A stretch of 64,000 nt of DNA. It comes from Lacticaseibacillus paracasei subsp. paracasei. GTDB taxonomy: Bacteria; Bacillota; Bacilli; Lactobacillales; Lactobacillaceae. Shown here piece by piece: positions 56,500 to 64,000 of this stretch (position 1 is its first letter; each line of letters starts with the position of its first letter). The position numbers were made by a program, and so were the translations under genes. The notes below the pieces were generated by a model. It was not told the origin of the DNA. It did no database searches and saw only the letters and a program-made list of their open reading frames with translations. The DNA lies in NCBI RefSeq assembly GCF_000829035.1, contig NZ_AP012541.1:868001-932000 (forward strand), written 5' to 3'.

Positions 56500-56508
56500 T
56501 GCTATACT
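56500..56508 (+). promoter_or_regulatory. Extended -10 promoter for the PDZ-phoPR unit
   Basis: TGC-TATACT (56500-56508) lies 29 bp ahead of the PDZ gene start. No good -35 is apparent, consistent with an extended -10 promoter. Confidence 0.5.
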
Positions 56509-56536
56509 GGTCACAGTGAATATTGGAGGGTTACCG

Positions 56537-57640
56537 ATGGCAGTTGTAGTTGCCTTACTTATCAATCCGGTTGGTTTGGTGTTTTGGCTAGCGCTAGGTT
56601 TAACGATTTGGTTTGCTGTCAATCGCACTGATCGCGAGCGCCGCCGGTATCTGCGCGCAATTCATCCCAAACATCCAGAAATTGGTCGGTTCTTCTGGAT
56701 CGGACTTGTCGTAGGTGCGCTAGTCTCGCTGGTAATGGTTATTGGACGACTGCAGATCAGTTTAGCTGCTTTGCTTGCATTAAGCGGCTTGACGTTAGTA
56801 GCATTGCTATTTTCTAAATGGCGATTTAGCCCTTGGTGGCTAGGTCTTGCCAGTCTGGCGGCAGTTGGTCAGTCTGGTTTGCTAGCTGAACAGCATGCAG
56901 CTAATTTAGCTATTTTGGTCGGCCTATTATGGCTAACACAAGCTGGACTTGCGAGATTCAACCGCGGCGATGAGATCGAGTCGCCTGTGATTCAACAAGA
57001 CCGCCGCCAGCGGCAAAGTGCGGCGTTTGAGTTGCGGCAACTGTTCTGGGTGCCGTTAATCTTACCTGTTGCTGTTGAAAACGTCAGCAACCTCCCACTG
57101 CTGGCGGTTACAGTGCAGTCTTTGACTTTTGTGGGCTTGCCGTTGCTTTTAGGTGCGACCTTCATGACTCCGCGAGATCGCGCTCAGACGGCTTGGCGGC
57201 GAAGTTGGCCGTGGTATGGCGGCGCAGGTGGCGTGCTTATCGTTTATGGCATTGTTGCCCGCACCATGACCTTGCCTTTGCTGGTTAGTCTTGTCTTTCC
57301 AGCAGTGGTGAGTTTAGTATTGGTTGGCGGCTTCATTTGGCAGGGACGGCAGGTGCATCTGACGGTGACTTTAGCCGATCAAGGTGTGGTGTTGATTGGT
57401 GTCGTGCCGCATACACCGGCTGCAGAGATGGGCTTACAACCCGGTGATCGTGTATTGGCCTGCAATCACCATTCCGTGAACAATTCTCGTGAGCTTTACG
57501 ATGCCATTCAAAAAGAACCAACCTATTGCCGCTTGCGGCTTCGACAGGCAGATGGTGAGCTGCGATTAGCTGAGACGGCCATTTTTGCCGGTGCCCCACA
57601 CGAACTTGGTATGATTTTATTTCCGGAGGAGACAGCATGA
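56537..57640 (+). CDS. Multipass membrane protein with C-terminal PDZ domain (MinJ-like)
   Basis: This 367-aa protein has about seven or eight hydrophobic segments across residues 1-260, then a PDZ domain (about 270-360) containing VVPHTPAAEMGLQPGDRVLA. No protease domain is present, which separates it from HtrA or CtpB. The architecture and position near ftsEX recall B. subtilis MinJ, which bridges DivIVA and MinD at poles and septa. It is translated ahead of phoP with a 4-bp ATGA overlap. The ATG at 56537 has TTGGAGGG upstream. MinJ identity is a proposal, not proven. Confidence 0.75.
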   Translation: MAVVVALLINPVGLVFWLALGLTIWFAVNRTDRERRRYLRAIHPKHPEIGRFFWIGLVVGALVSLVMVIGRLQISLAALLALSGLTLVALLFSKWRFSPWWLGLASLAAVGQSGLLAEQHAANLAILVGLLWLTQAGLARFNRGDEIESPVIQQDRRQRQSAAFELRQLFWVPLILPVAVENVSNLPLLAVTVQSLTFVGLPLLLGATFMTPRDRAQTAWRRSWPWYGGAGGVLIVYGIVARTMTLPLLVSLVFPAVVSLVLVGGFIWQGRQVHLTVTLADQGVVLIGVVPHTPAAEMGLQPGDRVLACNHHSVNNSRELYDAIQKEPTYCRLRLRQADGELRLAETAIFAGAPHELGMILFPEETA

Positions 57641-58344
57641 AGAAGATCTTGATTGTTGATGACGAACCTGCGATTTTGACGTTGCTGCAATATAATTTGG
57701 AAGCTGAACACTATCAGGTCGAAACAGCGACAGATGGTCAGGAGGCTTTGGATAAAGTACGCAACGAGCCATTTGACTTTATCATCCTCGATTTAATGCT
57801 GCCGAGTCTGAGCGGCTTGGATGTTACCCGCAAAATTCGTGAAGATAAAATTCAGACGCCGATTATGATCTTGACTGCCAAAGACAATGAAACCGATAAA
57901 ATTGTTGGCCTAGAACTCGGAGCAGATGACTATGTGACTAAGCCGTTTTCGCCGCGGGAGATCATTGCTCGGATCAAGGCGATTGAACGACGGAGTCAGA
58001 GTCAGCCGCAAACCAGTCAAAAACCGGGCAACAGTGATCAGATCACAGTTGGCCAGATCGCGATTGATCCAGAAAATTATAAGGCCAGCAAGGGTGGCAA
58101 ACGTCTGCAGTTGACGCCAAAAGAATTTGAGCTACTGGTTTACTTTGCTCAACGTGTTGGCAAGACCTTGTCTCGAGATGCTTTATTGAACGGGGTTTGG
58201 GGATTCGATTATCCCGCAGAGACGCGAATGGTGGATATTCAGGTCAGCCATTTACGCGATAAAATTGAAACGGATCCGAAACATCCGGACTATTTAAAGA
58301 CAGTTCGCGGTTTCGGATACCAAATGGAGGCACCCCATGAATAA
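57637..58344 (+). CDS. phoP: Response regulator PhoP (OmpR family)
   Basis: This 235-aa protein has a receiver domain (DDE at 9-11; phospho-acceptor D52 in FIILDLMLPS; LTAKD) and a C-terminal winged-helix OmpR domain (PKEFELLVYFAQRVGKTLSRD, VRGFGYQME). It is next to a PhoR-type kinase and the pst genes, so a phosphate-responsive regulator is the best reading. Related WalR/YycF regulators look similar, but the context favours PhoP. It overlaps both neighbours (PDZ gene by 4 bp, phoR by 8 bp), so all three are coupled. Confidence 0.92.
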   Translation: MKKILIVDDEPAILTLLQYNLEAEHYQVETATDGQEALDKVRNEPFDFIILDLMLPSLSGLDVTRKIREDKIQTPIMILTAKDNETDKIVGLELGADDYVTKPFSPREIIARIKAIERRSQSQPQTSQKPGNSDQITVGQIAIDPENYKASKGGKRLQLTPKEFELLVYFAQRVGKTLSRDALLNGVWGFDYPAETRMVDIQVSHLRDKIETDPKHPDYLKTVRGFGYQMEAPHE

Positions 58345-60004
58345 ACGAATCATTCGGCGTGCACTCATCATTAGTCTGCTATCATTGGCAGGCTTTTTTG
58401 TGCTCGTGACAACGGTGAATCAACAAATTGTCCATCAACAAGCGCGTGATCTTCGGCGGGTCGGCCGGACGTATGCGGCCTCGAGTCATGATGGGGTCAA
58501 TCGGCAAGCATTGGCAGAGTCAGAGGCAGCCTTCATCACGGTCATTCCCAATAATCCGCGGACCACGCGTCAAAAAGTGATGGCTGATGCCTTGCGTGGT
58601 AATCGGGATGCAGCGTTTGTAACAACCGTCAACGTGAATGGTCGAACAGAGCAAGCGTATTTATTCCAAAATAAAGGGCAGTGGGTGGCAGTCAGCCGCT
58701 TTAAGTCAAGTGTCTGGACAACTGCACCAGAGCAATTCTGGCTCCTAACGCTTGCCTTTGCGGCATTGCTCGCTGCCATTCTCATTTGGCTTTTTCGATC
58801 TGAACATCGTTATCAAGAAGCGATTGAAGTCATGAGCCATAATCTAGATCGCATCCGTCGAAAGAAAGACCCAGATCCGGTGATTTTACCGCCTGATTCA
58901 CCTTTTGTACCAGTTGCTCGCCGCATCAATGCATTGGCCGCTGAACAAGCCCATCTCCGTGAAAAAGTGGCGGTGCGTCAATCAAGTTTTGATCGGTTGA
59001 TTGATAACTTGCCATTGGGAGTCATGCTGATTGACACCGATAAAGATGTCATCTTGCATAATCACGCCATGTCGCAGCTGCTAGGTCATCAAATCCCGCA
59101 GCCCCGACACAGCTACCTTGATGATGTTAAAACTTATGCCTTGGCGCGCATGATCGAACACACTTTTCGCCATGAAAAAGCGCATCATCAGGAACTGACA
59201 ATTTTGACCACGCAAAAATCCGTTGATGCTTCGGTTATTCCTTTGAATCAAGGCATCAGTCGGTTGCAGGTGCTGGTGATTCTATATGATGTCACTTACT
59301 TGCGACAGGTTGAAAAAATGCAACTGGACTTTGTCGGGAATGTCAGCCATGAATTGAAGACCCCAGTCACAGCTATTTCTGGATTTGCAGAGACTTTGCT
59401 TGGCGGTGCGAAGAATGATCCGGCGACCTTGGACAGGTTCTTAGGGATTATTTATGACGAGAGCAAGCGATTAACACAATTAATTAATGACATTTTGACC
59501 TTGAGTCGACCGGATTCCAACCAAAATGTGGCTGCATCGGTTGCTTTGAAAAAATTGGTCGATGATGCATTGCATAATTTGGCCAAAGTGATTCAAGACA
59601 AGCAAATTCGCGTTGAAGTGGCAATTACCCCGGATCTATTGGTCGTGACTGACGAGCGCAAATTGACCCAAATCGTGCGCAACTTATTGAACAACGCAGT
59701 CTTCTACAATCGCTTGGCTGGTCATGTCACGATCAGCGCCCAGGTTGTCGATCATCAGCTGTCACTGGCAGTTGCCGACACTGGGATCGGGATTTCTGAG
59801 ACGGAACAGGCCCGGATCTTCGAACGCTTTTACCGAGTAGATAAGGCTCGCAGTCGTCACAATGGCGGTACCGGTCTCGGTTTAGCGATTGTGGCCGAAC
59901 TGGTTAAGAGTATGGATGGTCATGTTGCGGTTCACAGCCAAGTAGGGGTTGGGTCAACGTTTACGGTCACTTTGCCTGTGGGTGAGGGCCCGCACAGAGG
60001 ATGA
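58337..60004 (+). CDS. phoR: Sensor histidine kinase PhoR
   Basis: This 555-aa protein has TM1 at about 7-29, a short extracytoplasmic loop, and TM2 at about 133-153. A HAMP-like linker and a PAS domain (about 215-315; FDRLIDNLPLGVMLIDTDKDV) follow. HisKA contains H338 (NVSHELKTPVTAISGF), and HATPase_c has NLLNNAVFYN, DTGIGI and GGTGLGLAI. It phosphorylates PhoP when the pst transporter signals low phosphate. Overlaps phoP by 8 bp. The stop is 102 bp before pstS. Confidence 0.93.
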   Translation: MNKRIIRRALIISLLSLAGFFVLVTTVNQQIVHQQARDLRRVGRTYAASSHDGVNRQALAESEAAFITVIPNNPRTTRQKVMADALRGNRDAAFVTTVNVNGRTEQAYLFQNKGQWVAVSRFKSSVWTTAPEQFWLLTLAFAALLAAILIWLFRSEHRYQEAIEVMSHNLDRIRRKKDPDPVILPPDSPFVPVARRINALAAEQAHLREKVAVRQSSFDRLIDNLPLGVMLIDTDKDVILHNHAMSQLLGHQIPQPRHSYLDDVKTYALARMIEHTFRHEKAHHQELTILTTQKSVDASVIPLNQGISRLQVLVILYDVTYLRQVEKMQLDFVGNVSHELKTPVTAISGFAETLLGGAKNDPATLDRFLGIIYDESKRLTQLINDILTLSRPDSNQNVAASVALKKLVDDALHNLAKVIQDKQIRVEVAITPDLLVVTDERKLTQIVRNLLNNAVFYNRLAGHVTISAQVVDHQLSLAVADTGIGISETEQARIFERFYRVDKARSRHNGGTGLGLAIVAELVKSMDGHVAVHSQVGVGSTFTVTLPVGEGPHRG

Positions 60005-60024
60005 AAAACTGCAGCCATCATGCC

Positions 60025-60063
60025 TTTACACAATCTTTACATTCAATGACATGAACATTTACA
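60025..60063 (+). promoter_or_regulatory. Pho box (PhoP binding site) of the pst operon
   Basis: TTTACA at 60025, 60036 and 60058 lie exactly on an 11-bp period; the missing position (60047) reads TGACAT. This matches the repeated TT(A/T/C)ACA hexamers separated by 5 bp that PhoP binds in Bacillus. A TAAAAT -10 candidate is at 60073-60078 with no proper -35, as in activator-dependent promoters. Confidence 0.8.
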
Positions 60064-60106
60064 TGTAACTGATAAAATAATTGGAGCTTGAAATGGAGGA
60101 TTTCGT

Positions 60107-60967
60107 GTGAAAAAAATTGTGACCCTGTTGAGCCTGCTGTTTTTGCCACTGTTAATCAGTGCTTGCAACAGCAGCAGTCAACAGTCGGGAGAATCGATCA
60201 CCGCAGTTGGATCAAGTGCCTTACAGCCCTTGGTTGAAGCGGCGGGTGAACAATATCAGACGGAACATTTGGGGGTCTTTATCAACGTCCAAGGCGGCGG
60301 GAGTGGCACAGGTTTAAGCCAGATCCAACAAGGTGCTGTGGACATTGGTAATTCGGATCTTTTTGCTGAAGAAAAAGCTGGTATCAAGGCCAAAGCATTG
60401 GTTGATCATAAGGTAGCAGTTGTCGGGATCGCCCCGATTGTGAATCCGAAGGTTGGCGTTAAAAACGTCTCGATGGCACAGCTGCAAAAAATCTTTCTTG
60501 GTGAAATTACCAACTGGCAGCAGTTGGGCGGCAAAAATGTGCCGATTGTTCTAGTCAATCGAGCGCAAGGCTCAGGCACACGCGCGACTTTTGAAAAATG
60601 GGTGATGCAAGGCAAACAGCCAATGGCCGCTCAGGAGCAGGATTCTACCGGGATGGTTCGACAAATTGTCGGCAGTACGCCAGGTGCCATTTCTTATGTG
60701 GCGTTTTCGTACATTGATAAAACAGTTCAGGGGCTCTCAGTTGATGGCGTCGCACCCACGGATGCAAATGTCACGACCAATCAATGGCGCATTTGGTCGT
60801 ACGAACATATGTATACGAAAGGGCAGCCAAAAGGACTCACTAAGAAATTTTTGGCTTATGTGATGTCACCAGCTATTCAGAAGAAGCTTGTTTTGAAAAT
60901 GGGTTACGTCCCGATGACACAAATGAAAGTGGTTCGGGACGCGAATGGCAAAGTGAGCAAGCAGTAA
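60107..60967 (+). CDS. pstS: Phosphate-binding lipoprotein PstS
   Basis: This 286-aa lipoprotein has the lipobox LISAC with C20. The phosphate-binding region shows TAVGSSALQPLVEAAG, QGGGSGTGLSQIQQGAVDIGNSD, and NRAQGSGTRATFEKW. The start is the GTG at 60107, five bases after TGGAGGA. It captures phosphate outside the cell for PstCAB. First gene of the pst operon behind a Pho box. A 140-bp gap containing a repeat remnant separates it from pstC. Confidence 0.96.
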   Translation: MKKIVTLLSLLFLPLLISACNSSSQQSGESITAVGSSALQPLVEAAGEQYQTEHLGVFINVQGGGSGTGLSQIQQGAVDIGNSDLFAEEKAGIKAKALVDHKVAVVGIAPIVNPKVGVKNVSMAQLQKIFLGEITNWQQLGGKNVPIVLVNRAQGSGTRATFEKWVMQGKQPMAAQEQDSTGMVRQIVGSTPGAISYVAFSYIDKTVQGLSVDGVAPTDANVTTNQWRIWSYEHMYTKGQPKGLTKKFLAYVMSPAIQKKLVLKMGYVPMTQMKVVRDANGKVSKQ

Positions 60968-61020
60968 CCTGTGATGTTATCAAGACACGGTCAGATCCGT
61001 TGGCTGTGTCAGGTGTCGGA

Positions 61021-61098
61021 CAGAAGCGTGATCTAATCCGGATAGAAACCGATGTTGTGGTCTTCGCCGGGAAGGTTTTAGTTAGAAAGCGCGTTTAG
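61021..61098. repeat. Degenerate hairpin-repeat remnant, copy 7 (reverse orientation)
   Basis: GAAGCGTGATCTAATCCGGATAG and AGAAACCGATG are followed by GTTAGAAAGCGCGTTTAGGAGG, resembling the reverse of the dispersed element with its core reduced. The right end box runs into the Shine-Dalgarno of pstC, inside the pst operon. Confidence 0.6.
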
Positions 61099-61107
61099 GA
61101 GGTCAAG

Positions 61108-62031
61108 ATGGATCCAATTCGGGAAGCAATGCTCAAAAAATCGCGTTCAGCTAAGTTAGAGCAGCGTGGTAAACTGATCAGTTTGCTTTGTATCAGTTTA
61201 ATTGTGATTGTGGTGGTGGCAATTTTCTTCTTTGTGGCATCGAAAGGACTAGCTACCTTCTTTCAAAACAAGATTAATCTTTGGTCGTTTCTAAGCAAAA
61301 GTGTTTGGAATCCGTCAATCAAAGATGCGCACGGCAATCCCGAAGTTGGCGCCTTGCCAATGATCGTCGGTTCGTTTGGTGTGACATTCCTGTCAGCAAT
61401 TATTGCGACGCCGTTTGCGGTTGGCGCAGGCATTTTTATGACTGAGATTTCCCGTAAATGGGGACAGAAGATTTTGCAACCGGTGATTGAATTGCTGGTT
61501 GGGATTCCATCGGTTGTTTATGGGTTCATCGGTCTCTCCGTCATCGTGCCTTTTATTCGCCACATTTTTGGTGGTACTGGGTTCGGGATTTTAGCTGGTA
61601 CTTTTGTTTTGTTCGTCATGATTTTACCCACTGTGACATCCATGACCGTGGACGCGTTAAAAGCTGTTCCACGACATTATCGTGAAGCGTCATTAGCATT
61701 AGGTGCAACACGCTGGCAAACCACGTATCGCGTGGTTCTACGTGCTGCGATTCCGGGAATTCTGACTGGGATTGTGTTTGGGATGGCACGTGCCTTTGGT
61801 GAAGCACTGGCGGTTCAGATGGTGATTGGGAACGCAGCGCTTTTACCGAAAAATTTGGTTTCTCCAGCTTCGACACTGACCTCTGTCTTGACGAGTGGTA
61901 TTGGCAACACAGTTATGGGGTCGCTAGATAACAATGCTTTGTGGTCTCTGGCATTGTTGCTGCTCCTCATGTCGCTAGCCTTTAATCTGCTGATTCGCTG
62001 GATCGGGAAGAAAGGGGAGTTGAACAAATGA
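61108..62031 (+). CDS. pstC: Phosphate ABC transporter permease PstC
   Basis: This 307-aa permease has six TM helices and a cytoplasmic coupling loop (ALKAVPRHYREASLALGATRWQTTYRVV) that contacts PstB. GVWNP-like FLSKSVWNPS near residue 63 is typical of PstC. The AGGAGG ribosome site at 61096 follows directly on repeat end-box sequence. It overlaps pstA by 4 bp. Confidence 0.95.
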   Translation: MDPIREAMLKKSRSAKLEQRGKLISLLCISLIVIVVVAIFFFVASKGLATFFQNKINLWSFLSKSVWNPSIKDAHGNPEVGALPMIVGSFGVTFLSAIIATPFAVGAGIFMTEISRKWGQKILQPVIELLVGIPSVVYGFIGLSVIVPFIRHIFGGTGFGILAGTFVLFVMILPTVTSMTVDALKAVPRHYREASLALGATRWQTTYRVVLRAAIPGILTGIVFGMARAFGEALAVQMVIGNAALLPKNLVSPASTLTSVLTSGIGNTVMGSLDNNALWSLALLLLLMSLAFNLLIRWIGKKGELNK

Positions 62032-62912
62032 ATCCAAAAGTTGCTGATAAAATCGCAACGACGGTTTTGTATATCGTCTCAGGTATCATCATTATCATCT
62101 TGGCTAGCCTTCTTGGATACATTCTATTTCAAGGCTTACCTCACATCTCCTGGCATTTTCTGACAAGTCCGGCTCAAAGCTTTGAGGCTGGCGGCGGGAT
62201 CGGTATCCAGTTGTTTAACTCCTTTTATCTCCTGCTGCTCGCAATGTTGATTTCCACGCCAATTTCATTGGGTGCAGGGATTTACTTGAGCGAATATGCT
62301 AAGAAAAACTGGCTGACCGATGTCATTCGGACGTCCATCGAAATCTTAAGCTCGCTACCTTCCGTGGTGGTTGGTTTATTCGGCTTCTTGATTTTCGTGT
62401 TGCAGTTCAAGTTTGGCTTTTCAATTTTATCCGGTGCCTTGGCGCTGACGGTTTTCAACCTGCCGTTGTTAACGCGTAACGTGGAAGACTCGTTGCGTGG
62501 AGTTGAGTATGAGCAGCGCGAAGCCGGTCTGGCGCTTGGCTTGTCACGTTGGGAAACTGTCCTGCATGTTGTCATTCCTGAAGCATTGCCAGGTATCATT
62601 ACTGGGATGATTCTCGGCGCAGGGCGTGTCTTCGGTGAAGCTGCGGCCCTGATTTATACAGCTGGACAAAGTGCGCCAGCGTTGGATTTTACCGACTGGA
62701 ATCCTGCTAACATCGCAAGTCCGCTTAATCCTTTCCGTCCGGCCGAAACATTAGCCGTGCATATTTGGAAGATCAACTCGGAAGGCATTCAGCCAGATGC
62801 CGTTGCCGTCTCGGCCGGTGCAAGTGCGGTCTTGGTTCTAGCTGTTCTGCTGTTTAATCTCGGTGCGCGCTACTTTGGCAATCGCCTGTTCAAAAAAATG
62901 ACCGCATCCTAA
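62028..62912 (+). CDS. pstA: Phosphate ABC transporter permease PstA
   Basis: This 294-aa permease partner of PstC has six TM helices and the coupling motif EYEQREAGLALGLSRWETVL. The FGEAAALIYTAGQSA stretch is characteristic of PstA. The ATG overlaps the pstC stop (ATGA). A 79-bp gap without obvious signals leads to pstB. Confidence 0.95.
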   Translation: MNPKVADKIATTVLYIVSGIIIIILASLLGYILFQGLPHISWHFLTSPAQSFEAGGGIGIQLFNSFYLLLLAMLISTPISLGAGIYLSEYAKKNWLTDVIRTSIEILSSLPSVVVGLFGFLIFVLQFKFGFSILSGALALTVFNLPLLTRNVEDSLRGVEYEQREAGLALGLSRWETVLHVVIPEALPGIITGMILGAGRVFGEAAALIYTAGQSAPALDFTDWNPANIASPLNPFRPAETLAVHIWKINSEGIQPDAVAVSAGASAVLVLAVLLFNLGARYFGNRLFKKMTAS

Positions 62913-62991
62913 TGTGAATACGCACATGCCATTGCAGTGAAGTTGGTGATGGTGGTCATAAAGTTGGCGACAAAACGCTTGGAGGCTCACG

Positions 62992-63810
62992 ATGCAAGAA
63001 CTTGAAAAATATTCATTAGATGACACTTATATTCGTCCATTCGATCGCGACAAGCAGGAAATTGCGATCGAAACAGAGAATCTACGCGTTTTTTATGGTG
63101 AGAATGAAGCCATTCATAATGTCTCTTTACCGTTTGAGCGGTATAAGATTACGGCATTAATCGGCGCCAGCGGTTCAGGGAAGTCGACTTACTTGCGCTC
63201 GTTGAATCGCATGAATGATAATATTGAAGGTGCACGTGTCACCGGCAAGATCATGTATCGCAACCTTGATATCAATAGTGACGCGGTGGATGTCTACGAA
63301 ATGCGTAAGCATATTGGTATGGTCTTTCAGCGGCCTAATCCATTTGCCAAATCTATTTACGACAACATTGCCTTTGCCTTACGTCGATTTGGATTAAAAG
63401 ACAAGCAAAAACTCGACGAGATAGTTGAAACCAGTTTGAAGCAGGCGGCGCTTTGGGACCAAGTCAAAGATGACTTGAATCAAAGTGGCATGTCACTTTC
63501 AGGGGGGCAGGCGCAGCGTTTGTGTATTGCCCGCGCGATTGCGATGAAGCCTGATATTTTGCTGTTAGACGAACCAGCCAGTGCGCTGGATCCGATCTCA
63601 ACTTCGGCGGTTGAGGATACCTTGATGTCATTGAAGGATAAGTATACGATTATCATCGTCACACACAACATGCAGCAGGCCGCCCGAATCAGTGATTACA
63701 CGGCGTTCTTCTACAGCGGAACGGCGATCGAATATGACGAAACCCGCAAAATCTTTACCCGGCCTAAGATCAAAGCGACGAACGACTATGTCTCCGGACA
63801 TTTCGGCTAG
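62992..63810 (+). CDS. pstB: Phosphate ABC transporter ATPase PstB (first copy)
   Basis: This 272-aa ABC ATPase has Walker A GASGSGKST near residue 61, YLRSLNRMND, the Q-loop GMVFQRPNPFAKSIYDN, signature LSGGQAQRLCIARAI, Walker B LLLDEPASALDP and switch His in VTHNM. It powers phosphate import through PstCA. TTGGAGG precedes the ATG. A second pstB starts nine bases after its stop. Confidence 0.96.
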   Translation: MQELEKYSLDDTYIRPFDRDKQEIAIETENLRVFYGENEAIHNVSLPFERYKITALIGASGSGKSTYLRSLNRMNDNIEGARVTGKIMYRNLDINSDAVDVYEMRKHIGMVFQRPNPFAKSIYDNIAFALRRFGLKDKQKLDEIVETSLKQAALWDQVKDDLNQSGMSLSGGQAQRLCIARAIAMKPDILLLDEPASALDPISTSAVEDTLMSLKDKYTIIIVTHNMQQAARISDYTAFFYSGTAIEYDETRKIFTRPKIKATNDYVSGHFG

Positions 63811-63819
63811 GAGGAACAC

Positions 63820-64000
63820 ATGGCTGAAGCAAAAAAAATCATTACCAGTTCAAATGTTCATCTTTTTTATGGCAAATTTGAGGCTTTAAAAGGCATCGAC
63901 CTAGACTTCAATCAGAATGAAATTACGGCGTTAATTGGGCCATCTGGCTGTGGTAAGTCAACGTATTTGCGAACCCTGAATCGGATGAATGATCTCATTC
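63820..64000 (+). CDS. Second PstB phosphate ABC ATPase (3' truncated by window edge)
   Basis: The frame opens with ATG at 63820 after AGGAGGAAC and runs out of the window after 60 codons. It already shows Walker [10 protein letters not shown] followed by [12 protein letters not shown], the PstB-specific continuation, so it is a paralogue of the gene just upstream rather than PhoU. Two PstB genes in tandem are common in lactobacilli and streptococci (pstB1/pstB2). Confidence 0.93.
   Translation, partial: MAEAKKIITSSNVHLFYGKFEALKGIDLDFNQNEITALIGPSGCGKSTYLRTLNRMNDLI

Noticed and set aside
1..64000. CRISPR arrays, prophage, transposases or integration sites
   Set aside because: No regularly spaced short direct repeats, phage structural genes, transposase or integrase motifs were seen; the tRNA-Leu 3' end is not duplicated nearby as far as I can tell by eye.

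Overview
The window is a chromosomal segment of a low-to-mid GC lactic acid bacterium, most likely the Lacticaseibacillus casei/paracasei/rhamnosus group. This rests on protein families and gene order recognised by eye (T-box leuS, a GtfA/GtfB-like pair of the L. plantarum tagE5/tagE6 type, a MFS-DUF4811 pair, and B. subtilis-like yjb, ymf, yvy/com and pst clusters). No database search was possible, so the species is not fixed. I see no prophage, insertion sequence, CRISPR array, rRNA operon or plasmid function. The segment is dense core genome with intergenic repeats scattered through it.

Layout. 1-4.4 kb: the end of one DHA2 drug exporter, a MerR regulator, and a second DHA2 exporter coupled to a DUF4811 membrane protein. 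A perfect inverted repeat lies between the regulator and exporter promoters. A PAP2 phosphatase follows. 4.5-11.7 kb: leuS under a T-box, a MurJ/SpoVB-like flippase, rsuA, a zinc-ribbon protein, nnrD and a NUDIX hydrolase. 11.7-15.2 kb: tRNA-Leu(CAG), then two paralogous GtfA/GtfB-type glycosyltransferases. 15.3-20.6 kb: glutathione peroxidase, a MalY/PatB C-S lyase, a secreted metallophosphoesterase, and the ACT/UPF0210 pair. 20.7-25.8 kb: the yjb block, with a frameshifted coiA, an SpxH-like protein, a CYTH protein, relQ, nadK and an rluD-family gene. 25.9-35.4 kb: apbE, uppP-cutC, a lactonase, an orphan GutA-like protein, an alternative rpsN, guaC, corA, rlmA, trmL and a DUF1149 gene. 35.6-47.4 kb: ftsK, ymfF, ymfH, ymfI, a rodZ-like gene, pgsA, cinA, recA and rny. 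47.5-57.6 kb: yigZ, comFA, comFC, hpf, secA, prfB with its programmed +1 frameshift, ftsEX and a MinJ-like PDZ protein. 57.6-64 kb: phoPR and pstS-C-A-B-B2, with an 11-bp-periodic Pho box before pstS.

The genes mainly serve envelope growth and division (flippase, UppP, FtsEX, RodZ-like, PgsA, FtsK, MinJ-like), translation and RNA (LeuRS, RF2, HPF, RNase Y, several rRNA/tRNA modifiers), DNA repair and transformation (RecA, CinA, ComFA/FC, broken CoiA), and phosphate acquisition. PhoPR is translationally coupled to the PDZ division-type protein on one side and faces the pst operon it should control on the other.

The most distinctive non-genic feature is a family of roughly 120-bp intergenic repeats, about nine full or partial copies. 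They fold into one long hairpin whose arms differ between copies but stay complementary. In several places one end of the repeat abuts the Shine-Dalgarno of the next gene. Other points of note are the orphan GutA protein lacking its phosphorylatable histidine, the glycosyltransferase pair in which one member has lost the first E of its E-x7-E motif, and the match between the leuS T-box specifier (CTG) and the tRNA-Leu(CAG) encoded 7 kb away.
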